From positions 1 through 64,000 of the forward strand of contig JBIOUX010000152.1 of assembly GCA_044867425.1 (NCBI GenBank): a stretch of 64,000 bases of DNA. Reading direction: 5' to 3'. Both the position numbers and the translations under genes were made by a program. Below, in pieces: positions 34,623 through 43,272 of this stretch (its first letter is position 1; the number at the start of each line of letters is the position of its first letter). The notes under the pieces are model-generated. The model did no database searches. It was not told the DNA's origin and saw only the letters and a program-made list of their open reading frames with translations. Source of the DNA: CAWBJP01 sp044867425. Lineage in GTDB: Bacteria > Actinomycetota > Acidimicrobiia > IMCC26256 > BP-133.

Positions 34623-37600
34623 TCAGGGACCGGCGGGTACCCGAAGGGCCCAACCGGTCATGCCCAGCTCGGAGAACTGCCGCTGCGCCGAGGCGAACAG
34701 CTGGGTCGCCCGGCCGTCGTCGTCCGGACCACCCCGGCGCCGGTACATGAGCGCCTCGTCGTGGTCGGTGATGGCAAGCAGCGGGGCGGCGCCGTCCTCG
34801 GCGATGACCCGGCGGGCGGCGGCGAAGAACGACGCCGCCTCGTCGTAGCGGCCCTGGAGGGTGTGCAGGCGGGCCATGGCCAGCCGGCCGTCGACTTCGA
34901 TGTCGCGGAAGTCGGGGGCGATGACCTTGTCCTGGATCGACCGCTCGACGGCGTCGGCGTGGTCGAGCCGGCCCAGGAGCCACAGCGTCTCGGCCGCGTA
35001 GCCGGCGGCGCAGGGGTAGTGGTGCGACCAGGCGGGGGCCTGCTCCAGCCAAGGCACCAGGCGCGCCAGGTGATCGAGGGCTTCCTCCTCGCGCCCCAGC
35101 CGGGCGGCGGTGCGGGCGCAGACGCCGTACGCCGGCCCCAGAGCCCAGGCCTGCCCCGGGATCAGGGTAGGGAGCAGCGCGCCGAAGGTGGAGGCCACCT
35201 GTTCCAGCCCGTCCTCGTCGTCGAGGAAGGCGGTCAGCATCTCCCGGGCGTGGAGGACGGCGAACAGCGGAGCCTCACCCTGGGCGGAGATCCGTTCCGC
35301 CTGCTCCAGGAACGCCGCTCCCTCCTCGAGGCGTCCCAGCGAGAGCTGGCAGAAGGCCACCATGGCGGCGCAGCGGGCGGCCCGGACGATCTGGCCCCGG
35401 GCCAGGGATGCCTCGAGCTCCGCCTCGGACAGGGGAAGGCATTGTGTGTAGGCGCCGGCGAAACAGATGAGTAGCGGCAGGTTCCGGCTGCTGGCCATCG
35501 CCTCGGCCCGGGAGGCGAAGGGGGCCTCCAGTCCGCCGAAGGCGACCGGGTCGGGATTGCCGGCCCGGATGATCCGGGCCGCCTCCCACCGCTCGGGGAC
35601 ATCGACGGGGATCCCGGGATGCTCGGGGTCCTCCCAGTCGTGGCGCTGGAGGTCGAGCATGGTGAGGAAGGCCCAGCTCAGGTCCCGGCGGTCGCCGGCG
35701 TGGACGAGCCCCCGGCGGGCGAGATCCCAGGCCCGCGGGTTGTTGCCGCCGGCGCCCATGGCCACCGCCGCCCCGGCCAGGTAGTCGCAGGCGGCGTCCG
35801 GTCCTTCCGTGGCGGCGATGGCGTCGCCGGCCCGGGCGGCCACTTCGGCGCCCTGGTCGAGGGCCAGGCTCGAGATGAGCGCCATTCCCAGACGGGCCAG
35901 GATGCGGGCCCGGCGGGGGTCGCCGTCTCCGATCAGATCGAGGGCCATGCGCAGGAAGTGGGCCGCTTCCGCCTGGCCCCCGGGTGGCCTCGGCGTGGGC
36001 CGCCGCCACCAGGGCGGCGTCCACGCCCCGCTCGGCGCGGGGCAGGGAGCGGCTGCGGTGGTACTGGGCGGCGATCTCGCCCGCCGTGGCCGGTTCCTGC
36101 GATCCTCCCGCCGCCGCCTCCAGCGCCTCCGCCACCTGCCGGTGGAGCCGGATCTGGCGCGACGGGCTGAGCCCGGCGTAGAGCGTGTGGCGGATCAGGG
36201 CGTGGACGAAGGCGTAGCAGTCGAAGCCGGCGGCCGGTGCGAGCAACTGGGCGCCGAGGGCTTCGTCGACGGCGTCGAGGGCATCGTCGTCGGCCAGCCG
36301 GGCGGCGGCGGCGACGACGTCGAGGCGGAAGGGACCTTCGAAAGCGCAGGCGGCGCCGAGGAAGGCGGCGGCCCGCTCCGAGAGCCGGGCCAGCCGCCGC
36401 TCGATGACCTCCCGCACGCCCTCGGGGATGCCCAGCTCGGACACCGGGACCAGCGCCGTCCACTGCCCGTCGGCGCCCTGCTGGATCTTCCCCTCGTCGA
36501 TGAGGTGGCGGAGCACCTCGCGGATGAAGAAGGGGTTGCCGTCGGTCTCGGAGGCGATGACCCCGGCGAAGGTCTGCGAGACCTCGTGTTCGGCGAGGAT
36601 CTGGAGGAGGGCTCCCACCGCTTCGGCGGGGAGCCCGTCGAGCCGGACATGTTCGTACTCCGTCTCCCGGCGCAGGGCGCCGAGGGCAACGCTCAGGGGA
36701 TGGTCCTTGCCCGTCTCGGTGTCGCGGTAGGTGCCCACCATGAGGATCGGATGGCCCGGCGCCTGGCGGGCCAGATGGCGGAGGGCGTCGATGGTGCCCT
36801 GGTCCGCCCAGTGGAGGTCGTCGAGGCAGAGGAGGACCGGGGCCCGGGAGGAGCGGGCCACGACCAGCCGGGCCAGCGAGTCGAGGAGCCGGTAGCGCTC
36901 CTCCGGGGGCGAGAGCGGCACGGGGTCGGGGAGATCGGGCAGCCGTTTGCGCAGCGCCGGTTCCAGCTGGGCCAGCGGCGGCCCGCCGGTGCCCAGGTCG
37001 GCGCGGAGCTCGTCGCCGTCGGCGGTGAGCGCCAGGGTCTCCAGCAACTCGGCGAAGGCCGACCAGGGCGGCATCCACTCGCCCTCGAAACAGTGTCCCC
37101 ACAGGACCTCGGCGCCGTCGCCTGCCGCCCGCTCGGCCAGCTCCTCCACCAGCCGGGTCTTGCCGATGCCTGGTTCGCCGGCCACCAGCACCAGCCCGCT
37201 CCGGCCGGCGGCGGTCTCCGCCCACCGGGCCCGGAGGCGGGCAAGCTCGCCTTTCCGCCCCACAAATGGCAGGCGGCTCGGGACCAGCTCCCCGGCGCCC
37301 GTCTCGTAGTGGACGGCGAAGGTGGAGACGGGCTCGGGCACGCCCTTCAACTCGAGCTTGCCCAGGTCGGAGAATCCGAAGTCCGGGCGGCCCCGCAGCA
37401 GACCGGCGACCACGTCGGCGCAGAGGATCTGGCCGGCCTCCGCCCGGTCGCACAGGCGCCGGGCCACGACCACGGGCAGGCCAAAGTAGTCGGCCGCCTC
37501 TTTCAGGGCCTCGCCGGCGTTGAGTCCAACCCGGATGGCGAGGTGCTCGCCGTGGACCGGCCGGCGGCCGTCCTGCTGCATGGCGATGGCGCAGCGCACG

Positions 37601-37809
37601 GCGTCGGCGGCCGAGGCGAAGGCGACCATGAGCCCGTCGCCCAGCCACTTGACCTCCTCTCCTCCGTGGGCGGCGGCGGCTCCGGCCAGCAGATCGTGGT
37701 GGGCCCGGAAGATGGGCTGGGCCTCCTCGTCCCCGGCCCGGGCCAGCAGTTCGGTGGAGCCCACCAGGTCGGTGAAGAGGATGGTGACGACCCCAGACCC
37801 CTCGGGCAT
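34623..37809 (-). pseudogene. Class III cyclase / AAA-ATPase / TPR-like regulator, broken by a frameshift
   Basis: Reads as one gene of about 1060 codons if a single base is removed. The N-terminal piece (37809 to about 35978) has a class III nucleotide cyclase domain (VTILFTDLVGSTELL; second metal site in VKWLGDGLMVAF). An ATPase domain follows, with Walker A AGEPGIGKTRLVEELA and Walker B VLLCLDDLHWADQG. The C-terminal piece (35948 to 34623) is helical, repeat-like and continues the same family. The frames switch at a run of five C on the plus strand (35977-35981; five G in the gene), where four would keep the frame. The first piece then runs in a nonsense frame to 35275. A sequencing error or a real lesion are both possible. 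ATG 37809 gives the usual short lead to the cyclase domain. Confidence 0.8.
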
Positions 37810-37872
37810 GCCCCAAGTGTGGCCCATCGCACGGGCCGCCACCCAGGACGTGGCCCGGGGCGCCGGCGGGGG

Positions 37873-38901
37873 CTAGCCGAAGAAGACGGAGGCCACGTCG
37901 TAGATGCGCCGGTCCAGCGTCTTCAGCTCCCTGACCGCCTCCCCGAGGGGGACCCGGACGATGTCGGGGCCCCGCAGTGAGACCATGATGCCGAAGTCGC
38001 TCTCGTGGACGGCGTCGATGGCCTCCACCCCGAAGCGGGTGGCCAGCACCCGGTCGTGCGCCGTGGGGGTTCCGCCCCGCTGGACGTGGCCGAGGATGGT
38101 GACCCGGGCCTCGAAGCCGGTGCGGCCCTCGATCTCGTCCTGGAGCATGGTGCCGATCCCCCCCAGGCGGGCATGGCCGAACTGGTCGACCTCGGCCTCC
38201 TGGGTAACCAGCGTGCCCTCCTTGGGGACGGCCCCCTCGGCCACCACCACGATGGAGAAGCGGGCGCCCCGCATGTGGCGGTGCTGGATCCGGTCGCACA
38301 CGTCGTCGATGTCGAAGGGCTCCTCGGGGATGAGGATGACGTCGGCCCCGCCCGCCATCCCGGCGAAGGTGGCGATCCAGCCGGCGTTGCGGCCCATGAC
38401 CTCCACCACCATGACCCGGTCATGGCTCTCGGCCGTCGTATGGAGCCGGTCGATGGCGTCGGTGACGATCTGCACGGCGGTGTCGAAGCCGAAGGTGAAG
38501 TCGGTGGCCGACAGGTCGTTGTCGATGGTCTTGGGCACGCCCACGATGCGCACACCCTCGTCGATGAGCTTGGAGGCGACGCCCAGGGTGTCCTCCCCGC
38601 CGATGGCCACCACGGCGTCGATGTGCTCCCGGCGCAGCGTGTCGAGCACCCGGCGCACACCGTCGTCGGTCTTGTAGGGGTTGGTCCGGGAGGTGCCGAG
38701 GATGGTCCCGCCCCGGTGGAGGATGCCCCGGGTGGAGGCGACGGTGAGGTCCACCATCTGGCACTCGATCACGCCCCGCCAGCCGTGACGGAAGCCGACG
38801 AGGTTGTGGCCGTAGACCCCCTCGCCCTTTCGCACCACGGCCCGGATGACCGCGTTCAGTCCCGGGCAGTCACCTCCTCCGGTCAGCACACCGATCCGCA
38901 T
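37873..38901 (-). CDS. pfkA: 6-phosphofructokinase, probably pyrophosphate-dependent type
   Basis: Glycolytic enzyme phosphorylating fructose 6-phosphate at C1, 342 residues. Motifs: GVLTGGGDCPGLNAVIRA, the donor-site GGEDTLGVASKL and the catalytic VPKTIDNDL. In the family, Asp after the first acidic residue of GGxD and Lys in PKTIDND go with pyrophosphate as donor. ATP enzymes usually have Gly (GGDG) and PGTIDND. Both residues here favour PPi, as in Amycolatopsis methanolica, although some actinobacterial relatives with one of these changes use ATP. ATG 38901 has GAGGAG upstream. Divergent from glpK with a 30-bp gap. Confidence 0.93.
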   Translation of the reverse strand: MRIGVLTGGGDCPGLNAVIRAVVRKGEGVYGHNLVGFRHGWRGVIECQMVDLTVASTRGILHRGGTILGTSRTNPYKTDDGVRRVLDTLRREHIDAVVAIGGEDTLGVASKLIDEGVRIVGVPKTIDNDLSATDFTFGFDTAVQIVTDAIDRLHTTAESHDRVMVVEVMGRNAGWIATFAGMAGGADVILIPEEPFDIDDVCDRIQHRHMRGARFSIVVVAEGAVPKEGTLVTQEAEVDQFGHARLGGIGTMLQDEIEGRTGFEARVTILGHVQRGGTPTAHDRVLATRFGVEAIDAVHESDFGIMVSLRGPDIVRVPLGEAVRELKTLDRRIYDVASVFFG

Positions 38902-38914
38902 ACGCGCTCCTCGC

Positions 38915-38920
38915 TAGCCT
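38915..38920 (+). promoter_or_regulatory. Putative -10 element (TAGCCT) for glpK
   Basis: TAGCCT is 11 nt before the glpK ATG, inside the 30-bp gap shared with the divergent phosphofructokinase gene. Confidence 0.4.
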
Positions 38921-38931
38921 TCTCCGAGCTT

Positions 38932-40431
38932 ATGCCCGCTGTGATTGCCGTCGACGCAGGGACCACCGGGGTCCGCAGCTTCGCCGTGGACGGCGCCGGC
39001 CGGCCCCTCGGGTTCTCCTACCGGGAGCTGACGCAGCACTTCCCCCGGCCCGGCTGGGTGGAGCACGACCCGGACGAGATCCGGGAGGCGGTGACCTCCA
39101 CGCTCTCCGAGCTGGCCAAGCGCCTGGAGGACCAGGGCCAAGCCGTCGCCGCCGTGGGCATCACCAACCAGCGGGAGACGGTGGTGGCCTGGGATCGGCG
39201 CACGGGCAAGCACCTCCACCGGGCGCTGGTGTGGCAGGACCGCCGGACGGCCGCCCGCTGCGACCAGTTGCGGGAACAGGGCCTGGAGCCCGAGGTGCGC
39301 CGGGCCACCGGGCTGGTGCTCGACCCCTACTTCTCGGCCACCAAGATGGAGTGGCTGCTCCAAGAAGGGGGCGTGGCCGTCTCCGGCGACCTGGCCCTGG
39401 GGACGGTCGACGCCTGGGTGGCCTGGAACCTGACCGGCGGCCCCGACGGCGGCGTGTTCGTCACCGACCCGGGCAACGCCAGCCGCACGCTCGTCTTCGA
39501 CATCGGCGCCCGGTCATGGTCCGAGGAGCTGTGCGCCGTCTTCGGTGTGCCGGTGGCCTCCCTGCCTGAGGTGCGGCCGTCGTGCGGCCGCCTGGGCATC
39601 ACCCGCCCGGAGACCGCCGGAGGCCTGTCCGTGCCCGTGTCGGGGATCGCCGGCGACCAGCAGGCGGCGCTCTTCGGCCAGGCCTGCTTCTCCGCCGGGA
39701 TGACCAAGAACACCTATGGAACAGGTTCTTTCGTCCTCATGAACCTCGGCCCCACCCTCCCTGACCCGGTCGAGGGCCTGCTGACCACGGTGGCCTGGGA
39801 TCTGGGCGAGCGGGGCGGGGTGGCCTACGCCCTGGAAGGGGCCATCTTCGTGACCGGAGCGGCCATCCAGTGGCTGCGGGACGGCCTCTCGATCATCGCC
39901 GAGGCGGCCGAGACCGGCCCGCTGGCCGAGTCGGTCACCGACACCGAAGGCGTCTACCTGGTTCCCGCCTTCACCGGGCTCGGCTCGCCCCACTGGGACC
40001 CCTACGCCCGGGCCGCTCTCATCGGTCTGACCCGGGGGACCAGCCGGGCCCACCTGGCCCGGGCGGCGGTGGAGGCCATGGCCCATCAGACCCGCGATGT
40101 GGTCGAGGCCATGGAGGCGGCCGGGGGCACCGCCATCTCCGAGCTCCGGGCCGACGGCGGCGCCGCCGTGATGGACATGCTGTGCCAGTTCCAGGCCGAC
40201 CTGCTGCGCGTCCCGGTGCGCCGGCCGGTGGTGGCGGAGACGACCGCCCTGGGCGCCGCCTACCTGGCCGGCCTGGCCGAGGGTGTGTGGGCCAGCCCCG
40301 ACGAGGTGGCGGCCCAGTGGCGGTGCGAGGCCGAGTTCGCCCCCGCCATGCGGGAGGCGGAAGCCAACCGCCGCCAGGCGGCCTGGCGCCGGGCCGTGGA
40401 GCGCACCCGCTCGTTCCCGGCTGGAGGTTGA
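38932..40431 (+). CDS. glpK: Glycerol kinase
   Basis: FGGY kinase converting glycerol and ATP to glycerol 3-phosphate. The protein has 499 residues, standard for GlpK. Motifs: AVDAGTTGVRSFAVD at the N-terminus, GITNQRETVVAWDR, LVWQDRRTA, NTYGTGSFVLMN in the ATP site, and VPAFTGLGSPHWDPYARA. ATG at 38932 gives the family-standard start; the frame is open upstream only as antisense of the phosphofructokinase gene. No glpF or glpD lies next to it. A hairpin with a T-run follows. Confidence 0.95.
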   Translation: MPAVIAVDAGTTGVRSFAVDGAGRPLGFSYRELTQHFPRPGWVEHDPDEIREAVTSTLSELAKRLEDQGQAVAAVGITNQRETVVAWDRRTGKHLHRALVWQDRRTAARCDQLREQGLEPEVRRATGLVLDPYFSATKMEWLLQEGGVAVSGDLALGTVDAWVAWNLTGGPDGGVFVTDPGNASRTLVFDIGARSWSEELCAVFGVPVASLPEVRPSCGRLGITRPETAGGLSVPVSGIAGDQQAALFGQACFSAGMTKNTYGTGSFVLMNLGPTLPDPVEGLLTTVAWDLGERGGVAYALEGAIFVTGAAIQWLRDGLSIIAEAAETGPLAESVTDTEGVYLVPAFTGLGSPHWDPYARAALIGLTRGTSRAHLARAAVEAMAHQTRDVVEAMEAAGGTAISELRADGGAAVMDMLCQFQADLLRVPVRRPVVAETTALGAAYLAGLAEGVWASPDEVAAQWRCEAEFAPAMREAEANRRQAAWRRAVERTRSFPAGG

Positions 40432-40449
40432 CCGGCGCCACCGTTTCCT

Positions 40450-40484
40450 CCTGCGTTTTGCCGCTGTGAGCGGCATTTTGCAGG
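40450..40484 (+). terminator. Intrinsic terminator-like hairpin after glpK
   Basis: A perfect 7-bp stem TGCCGCT / AGCGGCA with a 3-nt loop at 40459-40475 is followed by TTTT. Outer arms CCTGC and GCAGG add a second stem. It lies between convergent glpK and the acyltransferase gene; the T-run favours the plus strand. Confidence 0.65.
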
Positions 40485-40498
40485 TGAGAACGCGCGGG

Positions 40499-41167
40499 TC
40501 AGCCGGCGGCGGGCTCCGGGTGGCGGGAGGAGGCGTACTTGCCGGCGTACTCCTGGCCCGAGAGTCGCTGGATCTCGGACATCACCGTGTCGGTGATCTG
40601 GCGGAGCACGAGGCGCTCCCGGTCCCGGCCGGCGTACTCGGAGAAGTCGAGCGGGGCACCGAAGCGGACGGTGATGCGGGAGAAGGGCCGGGCGATGAGG
40701 GTGCCGATGGGTTGCGCCTCCCGGGTGCCGATGATCCCCACCGGGATGACGGGCGCCCCGGTGCGCAGGGCGAGCATGGCCACCCCGGTGTGGCCCCGGT
40801 GCAGGCGGCCGTCCTTGGAGCGGGTCCCCTCCGGGTAGATGCCGAACAGCTTGCCCTCGTCGAGGACGGCGGCGGCCGCGTCCAGGGCCCGGCGCCACTC
40901 CGACCCGGGCCCGCGGCGGAGCGGGATCTGGCCGATGGCCCGGAAGAACCAGGCCGTCCGCCGGTTCTCGAAGTACTCGGCCTTGGCCACGTAGGTCAGG
41001 CGCCGGCGCAGCACGGCCGGCAGGAACAGCGAGTCACAGAAGGCGTTGTGGTTGGAGGCGAGGATGGCCGGGCCGTGGTTGGGGACGTTGGACCGTCCCT
41101 CCACCCGGACCCGGTAGAAGGCGCGCATCACCGGAGTGAGGACGACCTTCACCACCCACCAGCCCAT
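40499..41167 (-). CDS. 1-acyl-sn-glycerol-3-phosphate acyltransferase (PlsC family)
   Basis: Membrane-associated acyltransferase of 222 residues making phosphatidic acid. The HX4D catalytic motif is SNHNAFCDSLFL near residue 37, and the substrate-binding block is YPEGTRSKDGRLHRGHTG. The ATG at 41167 (MGWWVVK), preceded by GGGGGGAGC, was chosen over a longer open frame whose first 70 residues are unlike the family. It lies beside glpK, so both steps from glycerol to phospholipid precursors sit together, though on opposite strands. Confidence 0.88.
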   Translation of the reverse strand: MGWWVVKVVLTPVMRAFYRVRVEGRSNVPNHGPAILASNHNAFCDSLFLPAVLRRRLTYVAKAEYFENRRTAWFFRAIGQIPLRRGPGSEWRRALDAAAAVLDEGKLFGIYPEGTRSKDGRLHRGHTGVAMLALRTGAPVIPVGIIGTREAQPIGTLIARPFSRITVRFGAPLDFSEYAGRDRERLVLRQITDTVMSEIQRLSGQEYAGKYASSRHPEPAAG

Positions 41168-41231
41168 GCTCCCCCCTTCCGCCCGAATCCAGGGTAGGCG
41201 GTGAAGACCTGATGACACCTCTCCGCGTCTC

Positions 41232-41261
41232 TTGACACCGACGCAGAGCGGCCAGCACCCT
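41232..41261 (+). promoter_or_regulatory. Putative promoter of subtilase gene
   Basis: TTGACA (41232-41237) is followed after 18 bp by CACCCT (41256-41261). The -35 is perfect, the -10 weak. It would start transcription downstream of the GTG at 41263, supporting GTG 41305 as the real start. Confidence 0.4.
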
Positions 41262-41304
41262 GGTGGAGGGGACGACACGAGGGGCGTGTCGAGACGGGAG
41301 ACCG

Positions 41305-42591
41305 GTGGGACGGCTCTGGGCGGCGGTCGCCGTGACGCTGGCCGTCGTCGCGCCCGCTCCCGCCCTCTCTTCCTCACCCCCGGAGGCGGCCTCCTCCTAC
41401 GTCGTGCTGCTGGCCGCGGAGGCCGGCGATCCGGCGGCGGTGGCCGCCGAGCAGTCGGAGGCGCTGGGCTTTTCCGTGGACTTCGTGTACCACTCGGCCC
41501 TCGCCGGCTACGCCGCCGACCTGACCGCCCCGATGCTGGCCGCCCTCCGGGCCGACCCCCGGGTGGTGGGGGTGGAGGCCGACCGGCCCGTGGCCACCAC
41601 GGCCGCCATGCCCGCCGGCATCGACCGGGTCCAGGCCGACCTGTCCGTGGCCGCCGCCATCGACGATGCCGACCGGCCTCGCATCGATGCCGACGTGGCC
41701 GTGCTCGACACCGGCATCGACAAGGAGCACCCCGACCTCAACGTGGCCGGCGGCGTCAACTGCGCCAAGGAGGAGAAGGACGACCACCCCCGGTCCGGTT
41801 ACGACGACTTCCTCGGCCACGGCACCCACATCGCCGGGATCATCGGCGCCCTCGACGACGGGAAGGGTGTCGTCGGGGTGGCTCCGGGGACGCGTCTGTG
41901 GGCCGTGCGGGTGCTCAACGACAAGGGGGGCGGGACGACCAAGGAGCTGCTCTGCGGGGTGGACTGGGTGACCGCCAGCCGCACCGACGCCGACCCGGGC
42001 AACGACATCGACGTGGCCAACCTCTCCCTCGGCGGCGTCAACATGGTCCGCGGCCACCGGATGCCCGGCGACGACGGCAACTGCGGCCAGATCGACGGCG
42101 ACGCCCTCCACCGCGCCATCTGCCGCTCGGTGGCGGCGGGCGTGACCTACGTGGTGGCCGCCGGCAACGAGTCCGCCAACGCCGCCGACTACACCCCGGC
42201 CGCCTACGACGAGGTGATCACGGTCTCGGCCCTGGCCGACTCCGACGGCCGGCCCGGTGGGCTGGGCGGGTCGCCCAGCTGCCGGGACGACGGCGACGAC
42301 ACCCTGGCCAACTTCTCCAACTACGGCCCCGACATCGACCTGATCGCCCCCGGGGTGTGCATCCTGTCCACCCTTCCCGTCCGCGGGGGCGGCGGCTACG
42401 GCGTGCTGACGGGCACGTCGTTCGCCGCGCCCCACGTGGCCGGGGCCGCCGCCCTGTGGCTGGCCCGCCATCCCGGCGCCGATCCGGCCAGCGTGCGCGC
42501 CGCCCTCATCGCCGCCGGCAGCTCCGACTGGGACGCCGGCGAGGACCTCGACGGGATCAAGGAACCGCTGGTCGACGTCGAAGCCTTCTAG
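41305..42591 (+). CDS. Secreted subtilisin-like serine protease (S8)
   Basis: Exported protease of 428 residues. A signal peptide covers about residues 1-25, then an inhibitor I9-type propeptide (YVVLLAAEAGDP to VVGVEADRP), then the catalytic domain. Active-site Asp is in VAVLDTGIDKEHP, His in GHGTHIAGIIGAL, oxyanion Asn in VVAAGNESANA and Ser in LTGTSFAAPHVAGAA. Several Cys residues (VNCAKE, LLCGVD, GNCGQ, AICRS) suggest disulfides. The start GTG 41305 has GGGAG at good spacing; GTG 41263 is the longer alternative. No C-terminal anchor. Confidence 0.92.
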   Translation: MGRLWAAVAVTLAVVAPAPALSSSPPEAASSYVVLLAAEAGDPAAVAAEQSEALGFSVDFVYHSALAGYAADLTAPMLAALRADPRVVGVEADRPVATTAAMPAGIDRVQADLSVAAAIDDADRPRIDADVAVLDTGIDKEHPDLNVAGGVNCAKEEKDDHPRSGYDDFLGHGTHIAGIIGALDDGKGVVGVAPGTRLWAVRVLNDKGGGTTKELLCGVDWVTASRTDADPGNDIDVANLSLGGVNMVRGHRMPGDDGNCGQIDGDALHRAICRSVAAGVTYVVAAGNESANAADYTPAAYDEVITVSALADSDGRPGGLGGSPSCRDDGDDTLANFSNYGPDIDLIAPGVCILSTLPVRGGGGYGVLTGTSFAAPHVAGAAALWLARHPGADPASVRAALIAAGSSDWDAGEDLDGIKEPLVDVEAF

Positions 42592-42606
42592 CCCCCGGCC
42601 CAGCAA

Positions 42607-42622
42607 TTGACCGGTCGGTCAA
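42607..42622. promoter_or_regulatory. Inverted repeat, likely TetR operator
   Basis: TTGACCG-GT-CGGTCAA, with 7-bp perfect arms around 2 bp, lies about 10 bp upstream of the -10 hexamer TAGCCT, over the -35 region of the tetR-like gene. Typical size and place for autorepression by a TetR protein. Confidence 0.6.
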
Positions 42623-42631
42623 GTGATTCGA

Positions 42632-42637
42632 TAGCCT
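42632..42637 (+). promoter_or_regulatory. Putative -10 element (TAGCCT) for tetR-like gene
   Basis: TAGCCT, the same hexamer as before glpK and the AAA ATPase gene. A GTG follows after 6 nt, out of frame with the regulator. Confidence 0.5.
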
Positions 42638-42643
42638 GGGCCC

Positions 42644-42679
42644 GTGATCACTGGTCTTCGCCCGGCGGCTCGTCGATGA
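42644..42679 (+). CDS. Possible 11-residue leaderless leader peptide
   Basis: GTG 6 nt after the TAGCCT hexamer opens a short frame encoding VITGLRPAARR (initiator read as Met). Its TGA (42677-42679) overlaps the ATG of the TetR gene as ATGA. The arrangement would let a leaderless leader peptide couple translation to the regulator. It may equally be chance, since the frame is only 12 codons. Confidence 0.3.
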   Translation: MITGLRPAARR

Positions 42680-43272
42680 AGCGCAAGCTCACCCAACGGG
42701 GACGGGAGCGCCGGGAACAGCTGATGGAGCGGGCCGCCCGGCTCTTCGCCGACCAGGGCTACCACCCGACGTCGGTGTCCGAGGTGGTGGAGAGCCTGGG
42801 AGTGGGCAAGGGCGTCTTCTACTGGTACTTCGAGTCCAAGGAGGACCTGTTCAAGGAGATCCTCTCCTCCTCCCACCACGAGCTGCGCCGGCGCCAGCAG
42901 GCGGCCATCGGCGACGAACCCGATGCGCTCCGGCGCATCGAGCTGGGCATGCGGGCCTCCATGGCCTGGTTCGCCGAGAACCGCCACCTGTTCAACCTGT
43001 TCGGCTTCGCCGCCACCGAGGAGCGCTTCCGGCCCGTCCTGCGCCAGAACGAGGAGGTGGCCGTGGCCGACGTGGTCCGGCACCTGAAGGACGCCATGGC
43101 CGAGGGTCACATCCCCGACGGCGACCCGGCGGTGCTGGCCCATGCCCTGATCGGCGCCGGCCGCCATCTGGCCCGGACCTACCTCTACGAGGCGAACGAC
43201 CCGGCCGACCAGGTGGCCGACGCCGCCGTGAGCTTCGTCCTCTACGGCGTCAGCGGGGCACCGCGGTCCTGA
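42676..43272 (+). CDS. TetR-family transcriptional regulator
   Basis: Repressor-type regulator of 198 residues. The helix-turn-helix covers about residues 15-60 (LFADQGYHPTSVSEVVESLG, then GKGVFYWYFESKEDLF). The C-terminal domain is helical, with a Phe-rich segment NLFGFAATEERFRP. ATG 42676 is the only reasonable start; the TTG at 42607 lies within the operator. The inverted repeat at 42607-42622 is its probable binding site. The 3' end overlaps the convergent GGDEF-EAL gene by 23 bp. Effector and other targets are unknown. Confidence 0.9.
   Translation: MKRKLTQRGRERREQLMERAARLFADQGYHPTSVSEVVESLGVGKGVFYWYFESKEDLFKEILSSSHHELRRRQQAAIGDEPDALRRIELGMRASMAWFAENRHLFNLFGFAATEERFRPVLRQNEEVAVADVVRHLKDAMAEGHIPDGDPAVLAHALIGAGRHLARTYLYEANDPADQVADAAVSFVLYGVSGAPRS

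Noticed and set aside
35933..38299. 788-codon frame overlapping the cyclase/AAA gene on the same strand
   Set aside because: Arg/Gly/Pro-rich third-frame shadow; the other two frames carry the conserved domains.
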